The notes beneath the pieces are model-generated. The model saw only the letters and a list, made by a program, of their open reading frames with translations, did not search any database and was not told where the DNA came from. From NCBI RefSeq assembly GCF_009905725.1, contig NZ_JAAAKV010000001.1:558001-622000 (forward strand): 64,000 nucleotides of DNA, read 5' to 3'. How positions within the stretch are numbered: the stretch's first letter is position 1; the number at the start of each line of letters is the position of its first letter. Shown here in pieces: positions 54,199-63,638 of this stretch. The translations under genes and the position numbers were made by a program. This DNA comes from Emticicia sp. CRIBPO. Lineage in GTDB: Bacteria; Bacteroidota; Bacteroidia; Cytophagales; Spirosomataceae.

Positions 54199-54837
54199 TT
54201 ATACTTCATTGATCTTTCTTATGATCTTATCTCTTTCAATCTCATTAACTGTAAAAAAGAGGGCTTGTGAAATATCATCAGGTGTTTTTATCGGTTCTCC
54301 AAGTACACTAAAGTCCCAACCAGAAGATTTTCTAAGTTGCTCAACTAGTCCAAGGGTGGTTAATGAAATGAAATTTGTAACGTTATTTTTTAATCCAAAT
54401 TCTATTACCTCCAGCAACATTAGCGGAAGCACTTTATGGTTTGTCTCTTCTATAAATTTATCTGAGGCACAAAATCTAGTAATTTCCCAGATTTTATTTG
54501 AATTTGGTATATCGATTAAATCTATTGCTTCGGCATATCTTTCCGCCAACATATACGGTGTGTCTGTTGAAATAAGTCTGCAGCAAGCGTTCACTTGCCT
54601 ATTCTCATTCAGATTGATAACATAAGTAGTATTTGTTTTATCATATTTATCATATTCTTTTTTACCTATTTTTTTTAATCCAGTCTTCCATTTCCTTTTT
54701 CCAATAAACACATCGTATCTTAATTTATGCATTGAATTCAACACATCTTTATTAAAGTTTTCACGTCTATCGATGATAAAAGGAGATAAGTTCACTTTTT
54801 GGTTAGTTAAAGGATATGCAAATTTTACACACAACAA
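54199..54837 (-). CDS. LuxI-family acyl-homoserine-lactone synthase homologue
   Basis: This 212-residue protein has all the invariant residues of autoinducer synthases in the right order and spacing: Arg40 and Phe44 (LRYDVF), Trp50 (RKW), Glu61, Asp63 and Asp66 (EYDKYD), Arg87 (CCRL), Glu118 and Arg121 (IWEITRF). The fold also has the C-terminal RKSSGW block. LuxI enzymes join S-adenosylmethionine and an acyl chain to make AHL signals. They are known mainly from Proteobacteria. No LuxR gene is in the window. The gene is AT-rich against its neighbours, which supports horizontal transfer. Its activity is an inference. Confidence 0.82.
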   Translation of the reverse strand: MLCVKFAYPLTNQKVNLSPFIIDRRENFNKDVLNSMHKLRYDVFIGKRKWKTGLKKIGKKEYDKYDKTNTTYVINLNENRQVNACCRLISTDTPYMLAERYAEAIDLIDIPNSNKIWEITRFCASDKFIEETNHKVLPLMLLEVIEFGLKNNVTNFISLTTLGLVEQLRKSSGWDFSVLGEPIKTPDDISQALFFTVNEIERDKIIRKINEV

Positions 54838-54900
54838 TAAATATACGAAACACTTTACATAAATACCAACAAATCCAAAACATTATAGGAGAATAAAAAC

Positions 54901-54930
54901 CCGACATTGCATGCAACATCTCTACAAAGG
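54901..54930. repeat. GACATTGCATGCAACATCTC solo repeat
   Basis: The block CGACATTGCATGCAACATCT followed by CTACAAAG is a third copy of the end block of the composite repeat (5803 and 9501). It lies in the 415-base gap between the LuxI-like gene and cydA. The rest of the gap is AT-rich with no gene. Confidence 0.6.
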
Positions 54931-55252
54931 CCCGATCGAAGCTGAGATCAATCACGAATTCGCTCAATCTCTAAATCAGAACCCACAAATAAAAAAATCA
55001 CTTTCTCCATCCATATATCACATTCCTGACCTAACTTGCAGCATCAGAATCCCACCGCTGAGCAGCCTGATTTCAGCCTTCAATTCCGGTTCATTTCTTT
55101 CTGCTCGAACCTTACATCGACCCTCATAAAAAAGAATGGTTTCGAAGGAAACCCTCAGGCAAAACCGCCACAAAGACGTGTATCCAAGGTTTGTCAGGAT
55201 GGTGATTTGTCAACAGGCTTTCCCGATTTTTTTAAATTAAAACTAAGAAATC

Positions 55253-56626
55253 ATGAATGTTGAAGTATTGTCCCGTATTCAGTTTGCTTTTACTATCGCC
55301 TTTCATTACATCTATCCTCCTTTAAGCATCGGTCTCGGTCTAGTGATGGTCCTCATGGAAGGCATGTACCTCAAAACCGGTCAGAAAGTTTATGAGGATA
55401 TGACCAAATTTTACACTAAAATATTTGCCCTGATCTTCGGCATCGGCGTGGCCACCGGCATTGTGATGGAATTTGAATTCGGCACCAACTGGGCCGTTTA
55501 CTCTAAATATGTCGGGGACATTTTCGGGAGTGCACTGGCAGCTGAAGGTATTTTTGCCTTTGCCCTTGAGTCCGGATTCCTGGGTATCCTGTTATTCGGA
55601 TGGAACAAAGTGAGCCCCAGGGTGCATTTCTTTTCTACTGTGATGGTTACACTGGGTTCCATGTTTTCAGCCATCTGGATCGTGGTAGCCAACTCCTGGC
55701 AGCAAACACCGGCAGGCTATCACATCGTCGGGGAAGGCACCAATGCCCGTGCAGAGATCACCGATTTCTGGGCGATGGTGTTTAACCCTTCTTCTGTGGA
55801 GCGTATTCTTCATGTCTGGACAGGGGCTTTCATTGCCGGGGCATTCCTGGTGGTGAGCATCAGTGCTTATTACCTGATCAGGAAAAAACACGTTGATTTT
55901 GCTCAGAAATCTTTCAGAATCGCCTTTTATGTGGTAGCGATTTCCTCTGTGGTTCAGTTGTTTATCGGACATCGTTCGGCCGAGGTGGTGGCCGAATACC
56001 AGCCCGCCAAACTGGCCGCTATGGAAGGACATTTCGACAGCCTGGCGGTGGCCGACATGTACCTGTTCGGGTATGTCGACAAAAAGAATGAGAAAACACA
56101 TGGCCTGAGCATTCCCAAAGGCCTGACCATGATGATGCACCAGGACCTGACTACTCCGGTCAGGGGACTCAAAAGTTTTAAGCCGGAAGACCGTCCCACT
56201 TCGCCCAACATCGTTTTCCAGACCTATCACATCATGATCAGCATCGGGATGTTCCTCATCGCATTGTCCATTTTCGGGACGTACATGCTATGGAAGAAAA
56301 AGCTGTTTGACCAGCCCTGGCTTCTACAGGTTTTTGCCTGGAGTGTCCTGCTGCCGCAAATTGCCAACCAGGTGGGCTGGTATGCTGCAGAAACAGGTCG
56401 CCAGCCATGGGTGGTTTACGGCCTGCTGAGAACCTCAGATGCCTTGTCAAAGGCGGTGACCGCCGAGCAGGTCATGTTTTCGCTGATCATGTTTACCGTC
56501 ATTTACACCTTGCTGTTTGCTTTGTTTATCTACCTACTGAATAAAAAAATAAAGCACGGGCCTTATTATGAGGATCATTCAGAACACAGTCCGAAATTAA
56601 AAACCATTGCAGACAACATCCAATAA
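55253..56626 (+). CDS. cydA: Cytochrome bd ubiquinol oxidase subunit I
   Basis: This 457-residue protein has about nine transmembrane helices and the heme ligands: His18 ([11 protein letters not shown]) and the GRQPW motif at 382-386. A Q-loop region follows helix 5. CydAB reduces oxygen to water with quinol under low oxygen. The Q-loop is of the short type, normal for Bacteroidota. cydB follows after 4 bases. Confidence 0.95.
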   Translation: MNVEVLSRIQFAFTIAFHYIYPPLSIGLGLVMVLMEGMYLKTGQKVYEDMTKFYTKIFALIFGIGVATGIVMEFEFGTNWAVYSKYVGDIFGSALAAEGIFAFALESGFLGILLFGWNKVSPRVHFFSTVMVTLGSMFSAIWIVVANSWQQTPAGYHIVGEGTNARAEITDFWAMVFNPSSVERILHVWTGAFIAGAFLVVSISAYYLIRKKHVDFAQKSFRIAFYVVAISSVVQLFIGHRSAEVVAEYQPAKLAAMEGHFDSLAVADMYLFGYVDKKNEKTHGLSIPKGLTMMMHQDLTTPVRGLKSFKPEDRPTSPNIVFQTYHIMISIGMFLIALSIFGTYMLWKKKLFDQPWLLQVFAWSVLLPQIANQVGWYAAETGRQPWVVYGLLRTSDALSKAVTAEQVMFSLIMFTVIYTLLFALFIYLLNKKIKHGPYYEDHSEHSPKLKTIADNIQ

Positions 56627-56630
56627 AACT

Positions 56631-57665
56631 ATGGCTACTTTTTTAGGTTTAGATTACGCCACCTGGTGGTTTCTGGTCATCGGTGCAGTATTTACAGGAT
56701 ACGCTATTCTTGACGGCTTCGACCTCGGAGCCGGGGCCCTTCATTTGTTTTTCAAAAAAGAAGAAAGCCGCAGGATCGCCATCAACGCCATCGGCCCGGT
56801 ATGGGACGGCAACGAAGTCTGGCTGGTCATCGGCGGGGGAGCCTTGTTTGCAGGATTTCCGGCGGTTTATGCTACAGTCTTCTCGGCTTTTTATGTGCCG
56901 TTTATGCTCTTTCTGTTTGTTCTCATTTTAAGGGCCATTTCCATAGAATTCAGAAGCAAAGAACCCATGTTCTGGTGGCGGGGCATGTGGGATATCTCCT
57001 ATTCCCTGTCCAGCTCTATGATCGCTTTCCTGCTGGGTGTGGTGTTGGGAAACCTGCTGCTGGGCATCCCGATCGACAAAGAAGGGAATTTCACAGGTTC
57101 CCTGGTCTATTTCCTTAACCCTTATTCGGTTCTGGTGGGAATAACCACCCTGTCCCTTTTTATGATGCACGGAGCCATTTACCTGGTCATGAAAACAGAA
57201 AACCGCCTGTACGCCAAGCTGACGATTCTGGTGCGGAATACGACCATATTTTTTATCATTTGTATGCTTTTGCTGAGTTTTTATACTATTTTGTATGTCC
57301 CTCACCTGGCGTCCAACATCCGGGCCAATCCCTGGATGTTCATCATGCCGATCCTGATGGTGCTGAGCATTGCGAACATTACCCGGGAAATCACCCGAAG
57401 GAATTACCTTTACGCCTTCCTTTCTTCAGGATTTACCGTGAGTTTGCTGTTGCTGCTCGTAGCCGTTGAGTTATATCCCAACATGGTGGTCTCAACACTC
57501 GACCCGGCTTTTAACCTGACCGTCCATAATGCTTCAGCTTCTGAAAAGTCACTGAAAATAGTCCTGATCTTTGCAGCTGTCGGCGTTCCGCTGGTTTTAA
57601 CTTATACCACTTTTGTCTTCTGGACGTTTAAAGGGAAAGTGAAACTGGAGGAGCATAGTTACTGA
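56631..57665 (+). CDS. cydB: Cytochrome bd ubiquinol oxidase subunit II
   Basis: The start at 56631 (MATFLGLDYATWWFLVIG) follows the cydA stop by 4 bases; the open frame upstream overlaps cydA and adds nothing useful. The 344-residue product has eight to nine helices, with GYAILDGFDLGAGALHLFF and GPVWDGNEVWLVIGGGALFA, both conserved in CydB. It forms the bd oxidase with CydA. No cydX or cydCD gene is adjacent. Confidence 0.95.
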   Translation: MATFLGLDYATWWFLVIGAVFTGYAILDGFDLGAGALHLFFKKEESRRIAINAIGPVWDGNEVWLVIGGGALFAGFPAVYATVFSAFYVPFMLFLFVLILRAISIEFRSKEPMFWWRGMWDISYSLSSSMIAFLLGVVLGNLLLGIPIDKEGNFTGSLVYFLNPYSVLVGITTLSLFMMHGAIYLVMKTENRLYAKLTILVRNTTIFFIICMLLLSFYTILYVPHLASNIRANPWMFIMPILMVLSIANITREITRRNYLYAFLSSGFTVSLLLLLVAVELYPNMVVSTLDPAFNLTVHNASASEKSLKIVLIFAAVGVPLVLTYTTFVFWTFKGKVKLEEHSY

Positions 57666-57680
57666 AGTGACTGAAATACG

Positions 57681-57715
57681 GGGAAAGCCCGCCCGGCCTG
57701 GCGGCTACGTCGGAC
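57681..57715. repeat. GC-rich dispersed repeat (copy B)
   Basis: GGGAAAGCCCGCCCGGCCTG, followed by GCGGCTACGTCGGAC, is the reverse complement, with a few changes, of 12616-12650. It is intergenic between cydB and the small protein gene and could fold as a terminator hairpin. Confidence 0.55.
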
Positions 57716-57783
57716 GAGGACTTGCTGCGAAGTAATTATGAAAGCCGCATGGTCCTTTCTGCTTATTTTTTAATTTTGTCATT

Positions 57784-57978
57784 ATGAATAAAAGAAATAT
57801 CATTCTGATCTGTATCGGGGTCGTTGCCGGAGCGGTGGGCGGTTACCTGTATTACCATTTTGTAGGTTGCAATTCCGGCACCTGCATGATCACTTCCAAA
57901 CCTGTCAACAGTACGCTTTACGGAGCCATGATGGGCGGCCTGGTATTGAGTATGTTTTCAAAAGAATCCAAACGATAA
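57784..57978 (+). CDS. Small DUF6132-like membrane protein
   Basis: This 64-residue protein has an N-terminal transmembrane helix (ILICIGVVAGAVGGYLYYHF) and a conserved cysteine pair in GCNSGTCMITSKPVNS. A second short hydrophobic stretch (GAMMGGLVLSM) follows. It resembles the DUF6132 family. The gene starts 6 codons before no other start and ends 3 bases before the rhodanese-thioredoxin gene, so it is translated with it. The two Cys suggest a redox or metal role. Confidence 0.7.
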   Translation: MNKRNIILICIGVVAGAVGGYLYYHFVGCNSGTCMITSKPVNSTLYGAMMGGLVLSMFSKESKR

Positions 57979-57981
57979 AGC

Positions 57982-58671
57982 ATGAGAAACCAACTGTTAA
58001 GTATTATTTTCCTGTCCGCCATTACATTCTGCAGCCAGGCACAGGAACTCGAACCGGAAGATTTTGCGGGTAAAATCAAGGCTTTGCCTGAAGTGCTGCT
58101 CCTGGATGTCAGAACTCCACAGGAATTCGAAAAGCAACATTTAAGCAAAGCCGTCAACATCAACTGGAAAGAAGCGGGCTTTGAAAACAAGGTGGCGGGT
58201 TATGACAAAACCAAGCCGCTGATGGTTTATTGCCTCAGTGGTATCAGGAGTAAGCAGGCCGCCGAAAAATTGCGGGCCATGGGTTTTACGGAAGTTTATG
58301 AACTGAAAGGCGGCATTGTCAAATGGAATGCGGCGGGTTTATCAGGCCCCTCTGCCGGATGGACGGGCATCAGTCAACAGGAATATACCAGCCTGACCAC
58401 TTCCTCACAGCTGGTCCTGGTCGATTTCTTCGCGGAATGGTGCGGACCATGCAAAAAGATGGAACCTTACCTGAATCAGTTCAAAACCGACCTGGCCGGA
58501 AAAGTTTCTATTGTACAGATAGACGCCGATAAGAATAAAAGCATCGTTGCCGACCAGAAAGTAGATGCCCTGCCTGTTTTCAAATTGTACAAAAACAATG
58601 AAGTGGTGTGGCAATACTCCGGATACATCAGCAAAAAAGACATGCTTAAACAACTGAAAAAGTGGATGTAA
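57982..58671 (+). CDS. Rhodanese-thioredoxin fusion, exported
   Basis: This 229-residue protein has a signal peptide (MRNQLLSIIFLSAITFCSQA). A rhodanese domain at about 25-125 carries active Cys84 (MVYCLSGIRS). A thioredoxin domain at about 130-229 carries WCGPC (Cys154, Cys157). It would act in the periplasm, where the thioredoxin part could reduce the persulfide made on the rhodanese part. Its link with the small Cys protein and cydAB suggests a redox or sulfur-detoxification role. The order of the domains is a known fusion but rare. Confidence 0.88.
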   Translation: MRNQLLSIIFLSAITFCSQAQELEPEDFAGKIKALPEVLLLDVRTPQEFEKQHLSKAVNINWKEAGFENKVAGYDKTKPLMVYCLSGIRSKQAAEKLRAMGFTEVYELKGGIVKWNAAGLSGPSAGWTGISQQEYTSLTTSSQLVLVDFFAEWCGPCKKMEPYLNQFKTDLAGKVSIVQIDADKNKSIVADQKVDALPVFKLYKNNEVVWQYSGYISKKDMLKQLKKWM

Positions 58672-58722
58672 TGCTACGGCTCCGTCTATAACTTTTCAAT
58701 CGATCATTTGACAATCATACAG

Positions 58723-58760
58723 CAATATATTCCTCCTTTTACCTCCGGAGGAATATATTG
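58723..58760. repeat. Inverted repeat upstream of ABC gene
   Basis: CAATATATTCCTCC (58723-58736) pairs perfectly with GGAGGAATATATTG (58747-58760) across a 10-base loop. It lies 52 bases after the rhodanese-thioredoxin stop and 128 bases before the ABC gene, so it may be a terminator or a leader element. It has no long T-run. Confidence 0.5.
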
Positions 58761-58888
58761 TATTCCTCTTATCCCACAATTCCTGTCGTTTATCACTTTT
58801 ATTCAGGGAATTCCTCCCATTTGGTATTCTGATTGTAAGGTAAAATCCTTAATTTGTAATCTATATCATTTACCAAACTATCTGAACC

Positions 58889-59764
58889 ATGAAATTGTCT
58901 GTATCAGGACTTAACAAAACTTATTCAAATGGTGTCCATGCCCTCAAGGACGTCAACCTGACCATTAACCAGGGGATGTTCGGGCTGCTTGGCCCGAACG
59001 GTGCCGGAAAATCATCGCTGATGCGTACCATCGCCACCCTGCAGGAACCCGATTCCGGGGAAATTTTCCTGGGAGACATCAATGTACTGACCCAGAAAGA
59101 TGAGGTCAGACAAACCCTGGGTTACCTGCCCCAGGAATTCGGCGTGTATCCTAAAGTGGATGCCGTCACCCTGCTTAACCACCTGGCCGTGCTCAAAGGC
59201 ATTACTAATAAAGGCGAGAGAAAAGAAGTGGTGGAAGCCCTTCTGCACAAAACCAACCTGTGGGACGCCCGTAAGAAAAACCTTGGCGGGTATTCAGGCG
59301 GCATGAAACAGCGTTTCGGTATTGCACAGGCTTTGCTGGCCAATCCCAAACTGATCATCGTGGATGAGCCGACCGCAGGACTTGACCCTGCGGAACGTAA
59401 CCGTTTCCTTAATCTTTTGTCGGAGCTCGGCGAAAACACCATCGTCATTTTGTCTACCCACATTGTTGAGGACGTCAAAGAGTTGTGCTCAGATATGGCG
59501 ATCATCAACAGAGGGCAGGTACTTTACAAAGGCAATCCTTTTGACGCCATTAATGAACTGGAAGGAAAAGTCTGGAGCAAGAGAATCGCCAAAGCAGAAC
59601 TGGCTGACTATAAGAATAATTTCAAGGTGATCTCCGAAAAACTGATTGGCGGAACGCCGCTGATCCATATCCTTTCTGAAGAAGGAAACCCTGACGGAAC
59701 TTTTGAAGGAGTTGCCGGCGACCTGGAAGACGTTTATTTCTCCAGAATCATTACCGCAGCCTGA
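58889..59764 (+). CDS. ABC transporter ATP-binding protein
   Basis: This 291-residue ATPase has Walker A GPNGAGKSS (residues 35-43), signature YSGGMKQRFGIAQ and Walker B LIIVDEPTAGLDPAE. A C-terminal regulatory stretch follows. The neighbouring permease-peptidase gene starts after 21 bases, so the two form one transporter. Substrate unknown; the family is near the ABC-2/NatA group. Confidence 0.92.
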   Translation: MKLSVSGLNKTYSNGVHALKDVNLTINQGMFGLLGPNGAGKSSLMRTIATLQEPDSGEIFLGDINVLTQKDEVRQTLGYLPQEFGVYPKVDAVTLLNHLAVLKGITNKGERKEVVEALLHKTNLWDARKKNLGGYSGGMKQRFGIAQALLANPKLIIVDEPTAGLDPAERNRFLNLLSELGENTIVILSTHIVEDVKELCSDMAIINRGQVLYKGNPFDAINELEGKVWSKRIAKAELADYKNNFKVISEKLIGGTPLIHILSEEGNPDGTFEGVAGDLEDVYFSRIITAA

Positions 59765-59785
59765 ACCCTTTAAAAACCGACGATT

Positions 59786-62700
59786 ATGTTAAGAGAAATT
59801 TTACGATTTGAATTCGATTACCGGAAAAAGCGACCGGCTACCTATATTTACTTTGGGATTTTATTTCTATTTTGCTTTGGAGCGGCAACTTCAAAATATA
59901 TTTCGATAGGGGGTGTGGCGGGTGGCCAGATCAAGGAAAACTCTCCTTTCAACCTGGCTTTCATGACCGTGATCATGACCTTCGTCTTTACCTTCATTTG
60001 TTCAGCCATCATGGGTGTGGCAGTACTCAGAGACTTTGATCACAAAACAGAGTCTATGATGTTTACTACTTCGATGTCCAAATTCGATTATCTATTTGGC
60101 CGTTTCCTGGGTTCTTTCCTTGTAATGGTACTGATTTATTCTTCTATATGGCTTGGCTTTATGACTGGCTATTCCATCGGAAAATTCCTGCCATGGGACC
60201 CTTCGTGGAAAGAAAAAGAAATGCTCGCCTTTAATGCCTGGTCTTATTTACAACCTTATTTTGTATTCGGTGTAACGAACCTGTTCATCCAGGGAGCTAT
60301 CTTCTTTGCTTCCGGTGCATTAAGCCGAAAAACTATTGTCATTTACACACAAGGTATCATTTTACTTGTTTTATATCAGGTAACTTCAGACATACTTTCT
60401 GACATTGAAAACAAGACATTCGCCGCTTTGATTGATCCATTTGCCTTAAGAGCGTTCGAGATACACACCGAATACTGGACTCCAGCTCAGAAAAACACAC
60501 AGATTGTACCACTTACCGGCCTCTTGCTTTACAACAGGCTTATATGGTGTGGTTTTGCTGTCTTTATTTTGGCTGCTACTTATTTTGCTTTCAACTTTAA
60601 CGTTGTCCAGAAGAGTTTCTTCAAATCAAAAAAAACAAAAAAGTCAGAAAATAACCTGATAAAACCAGAAACTGTTAAGATTCCTCTGGTTCACCAACAC
60701 AGCGGATTTACAACCTCAATTCAACAACTTATCCAGCAGACAAAGTTTTACTTAAAACTGATCTCCCGAGAAATACCTTATCTTGCCATTGTGTTTGTGG
60801 GTATTTTTAATCTTGTAGTTAGCGGATTCTACTTCGACCAAATGTATGGTACAAGTTCTTACCCTGTTACGGCCAATGTAATTGAGCTATTGAGTGAATT
60901 TGATCTATTTTTCCTGATCATTATTGTGTTTTACTCAGGTGAACTTGTCTGGAAAGAAAGAAGTGTCAACTTCAACCTGATCGTTGATGCTACGCCTGTG
61001 GCCGACTGGGTCAACCTGACGGCCAAGTTCCTGGGTTTATTGCTGAGTAACATCATCCTGATCTTTATCCTGATTTTCTGCGGGGTTTGTATTCAGGCGG
61101 CTTTGGGCTACTTTAATTTTGAATTGCCGCTTTATTTCAAATCGCTTTTTTCGAGTACACTCGCCTTCATCCTTTTGTATTCTTTGCTCAGTTTCTTTGT
61201 GCAGGTGGTTTCCAACAGCAAATTTGTCGGTTTTGCCCTCATGTTTGTGTTCTTTATCACGACCTTCTTTTTAGGTGCTGCGGGTATACAACACCCGATG
61301 CTGATCTTCGGCAGCGGCAGGCTGGGAAGTTATTCGGACATGAACGACTTCGGGCACTTCCTGACGTCATTCTCCTGGACCAAGCTTTACTGGACGGGGC
61401 TTTCGGTGCTGCTTTTTGCACTGGCCATCGTATTCGGGGTAAGAGGCTCTGAAGCCATTCTGAAAAGCAGGATCAAAGTGGGTAAGCTGAGATTAACCAG
61501 GCCTATGCTTGCTTTTGTGCTGACTTCGTTGCTGGTCTTCATCATGTCGGGCTGTTATATTTTCTATAACACCAACAAGCTCAATGAATATACCAGCCAG
61601 GAAGACCGTGAAAAACTGCAGGTAGAATATGAAAAAACCTTTAAAAAATACGAAAAGACAGATCAGCCCAGAATCATCGAAGCCAATCTTAAAGTGGAAA
61701 TCTATCCTGAAAAGAGGGACTTCACGGCGGAAGGTTTTTACTGGATGAAGAATAAAACCAAAAAGGTGATCTCGGAAGTGCATATCCAGAACGACGTTTT
61801 ACATAAAATGAAACTGGAATACCTGACTTTCTCCACAGGTGCCAAAGTGAAGCAGAAATGGGACAAATTTGACTACACCATTTACCAGCTTAACAAGCCT
61901 TTGCAACCGGGTGATTCGGTCAAACTATCATTCAAAACCGTCTTTGAGACCAAAGGTTTTGTGGCTTCAGGCTCCAATACCAACGTGGTTTACAACGGTA
62001 CATTCTTTAACAACGGCTATTTCCCGAGCCTGGGTTATAGCTCTGATTTTGAAATCGGGGACGATGACGAAAGAAGGAAATACAAACTGCCTGAAAAAGA
62101 AAGGATGCTGGAACAGAATGATCCGCGTGGTCTGGCGATGAACCTGTTTGGTGACGACGCTGATTATATCCGTTTTGAGATGCAGATCGGCACCTCAAAA
62201 GACCAGATCGCCATTGCCCCGGGTTATCTTCAGAAAAGCTGGGAAGCGGGTGACAGGAAGTATTTCCATTACAAAATGGATGTACCGATGGTCAATTTCT
62301 ACTCGATCGTCTCTGCCAGGTATGAAGTAAAACGTGACAAATGGAAGGATGTGGACCTTGAAATCTATTACCACAAAGGCCACCCTTACAACCTCGAAAC
62401 GATGATGACTTCGATGAAAAGGTCCTTTGATTATTTCTCAAAAAACTTCAGCCCTTATCAGTACAGACAGATGAGGATCATGGAATTTCCGAAGTATTCA
62501 GACTTTGCTCAATCTTTTGCCAATACTGTTCCGTTCTCTGAGGGCATAGGTTTTATCCAGAAAATCAAAGACCCTGAAGAAGACCTGGACATGCCGTTTT
62601 ATGTAACCGCCCACGAGCTCGGACACCAGTGGTGGGGTCACCAGGTGCCGGAAGCGGGTGTGAAAGGCAATGCGATGTTATCAGAAACCCAGGCCCAGTA

Positions 62701-63415
62701 TTCTGCCCTGATGGTCATGAAAAACAACCAGTCGCCTGAACTGATGCAGAAGTTCCTGAAATATGAACTGGACAGATACCTGAGAGGACGCTCGGCTGAA
62801 CGTAAGAAAGAACAACCGCTGGTGGAAGTTGAGGCACAGGGCTATATCCATTATCAGAAAGGTGCTTTGGTGATGTATGCCCTGCAGGATTACATCGGAG
62901 AAGACAAGGTAAACCTGGCCTTGCGTAACTTCCTGGCAGAATGGCAATATCCGGGGCCGGACCATCCGAAAGGCAGGTACCCGACCAGTCGTGACCTGCT
63001 AGGTTTCTTCAAAGCCCAGACACCTGACAGCCTGCAGTATGTCATTGAAGATATGTTTGAGACCATCACTTTGTATGAAAACAAAGCCGAAAAAGTAAGT
63101 TACAAAAAACTGAAAGACGGCAAATATGAAGTGACGCTGAGCGTCAACAGCGAGAAATTCAGGGCCGATAAAGAAGGCAATGAAAAAAGCATTGCCTCAA
63201 ACGACTGGATAGACCTTGGGGTGTATACCCTCGACAAAAAAGGAGAACAAAAGCTGATCTATCTGAAGAAATATAAAGTCAAAAAAGGTAAGAGTGAGTT
63301 TAAGATCATTGTTAAAGAGCTGCCTTCAAAAGCAGGCATTGACCCGATCAACAAGCTGATAGACAGACACTCTGACGACAATACCAAAACCGCTGAAGCG
63401 GCAGAGGTATCCTGA
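59786..63415 (+). CDS. ABC-2 permease fused to M1-family aminopeptidase
   Basis: This 1209-residue protein has about ten transmembrane helices in the first 580 residues, typical of an ABC-2 type permease. A periplasmic M1 metallopeptidase domain spans about residues 610-1080, with the zinc motif HELGH (His943, Glu944, His947) and the distal Glu966 (SETQAQYSAL). The upstream ATPase would power it. Such fusions are known in Bacteroidota, but the substrate is unknown. It may couple export with trimming of a peptide. The terminator hairpin at 63420 follows. Confidence 0.9.
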   Translation: MLREILRFEFDYRKKRPATYIYFGILFLFCFGAATSKYISIGGVAGGQIKENSPFNLAFMTVIMTFVFTFICSAIMGVAVLRDFDHKTESMMFTTSMSKFDYLFGRFLGSFLVMVLIYSSIWLGFMTGYSIGKFLPWDPSWKEKEMLAFNAWSYLQPYFVFGVTNLFIQGAIFFASGALSRKTIVIYTQGIILLVLYQVTSDILSDIENKTFAALIDPFALRAFEIHTEYWTPAQKNTQIVPLTGLLLYNRLIWCGFAVFILAATYFAFNFNVVQKSFFKSKKTKKSENNLIKPETVKIPLVHQHSGFTTSIQQLIQQTKFYLKLISREIPYLAIVFVGIFNLVVSGFYFDQMYGTSSYPVTANVIELLSEFDLFFLIIIVFYSGELVWKERSVNFNLIVDATPVADWVNLTAKFLGLLLSNIILIFILIFCGVCIQAALGYFNFELPLYFKSLFSSTLAFILLYSLLSFFVQVVSNSKFVGFALMFVFFITTFFLGAAGIQHPMLIFGSGRLGSYSDMNDFGHFLTSFSWTKLYWTGLSVLLFALAIVFGVRGSEAILKSRIKVGKLRLTRPMLAFVLTSLLVFIMSGCYIFYNTNKLNEYTSQEDREKLQVEYEKTFKKYEKTDQPRIIEANLKVEIYPEKRDFTAEGFYWMKNKTKKVISEVHIQNDVLHKMKLEYLTFSTGAKVKQKWDKFDYTIYQLNKPLQPGDSVKLSFKTVFETKGFVASGSNTNVVYNGTFFNNGYFPSLGYSSDFEIGDDDERRKYKLPEKERMLEQNDPRGLAMNLFGDDADYIRFEMQIGTSKDQIAIAPGYLQKSWEAGDRKYFHYKMDVPMVNFYSIVSARYEVKRDKWKDVDLEIYYHKGHPYNLETMMTSMKRSFDYFSKNFSPYQYRQMRIMEFPKYSDFAQSFANTVPFSEGIGFIQKIKDPEEDLDMPFYVTAHELGHQWWGHQVPEAGVKGNAMLSETQAQYSALMVMKNNQSPELMQKFLKYELDRYLRGRSAERKKEQPLVEVEAQGYIHYQKGALVMYALQDYIGEDKVNLALRNFLAEWQYPGPDHPKGRYPTSRDLLGFFKAQTPDSLQYVIEDMFETITLYENKAEKVSYKKLKDGKYEVTLSVNSEKFRADKEGNEKSIASNDWIDLGVYTLDKKGEQKLIYLKKYKVKKGKSEFKIIVKELPSKAGIDPINKLIDRHSDDNTKTAEAAEVS

Positions 63416-63419
63416 TTTC

Positions 63420-63449
63420 ATTTGGCCCCGCCTGAAGGCGGGGCCAAAT
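63420..63449 (+). terminator. Hairpin after the M1 fusion gene
   Basis: ATTTGGCCCCGCC with loop TGAA and its complement form a perfect 13-base stem, 4 bases after the stop codon. It is followed by GTCAATAATTG, without a T-run, so it may be a stabilising hairpin. Confidence 0.6.
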
Positions 63450-63476
63450 GTCAATAATTGTTGCTCGAGGAGATTC

Positions 63477-63497
63477 CGGGCCTGAAGGCCCGTTTTT
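63477..63497 (+). terminator. Intrinsic terminator
   Basis: CGGGCC, loop TGAA, GGCCCG and then TTTTT form a compact terminator. It lies 28 bases after the previous hairpin and probably ends the ABC-M1 transcript. Confidence 0.7.
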
Positions 63498-63500
63498 AAG

Positions 63501-63534
63501 TCTGCAGATACGCACGGCTGTGCGTATCTGCAGA
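63501..63534. repeat. AGATACGCAC palindrome
   Basis: TCTGCAGATACGCAC and its complement flank GGCT, a 15-base perfect stem. Its core resembles the 26-base palindrome at 5540-5565 (AGATACACACGG). It lies in an intergenic region rich in hairpins before the last gene. Confidence 0.6.
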
Positions 63535-63638
63535 TTCAAAAAATACATTTTTATACCCGCCAATTTCAATTATTCCCTCTGCACTTCCAACCATCCGGCT
63601 TTAAAAAGAATCAATAAGTCAACAACAACCTTACAAAC

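Noticed and set aside
54838-55252. LuxR gene or lux box beside the LuxI homologue
   Set aside because: No open frame with a LuxR-type domain and no convincing inverted repeat of lux-box type was found.
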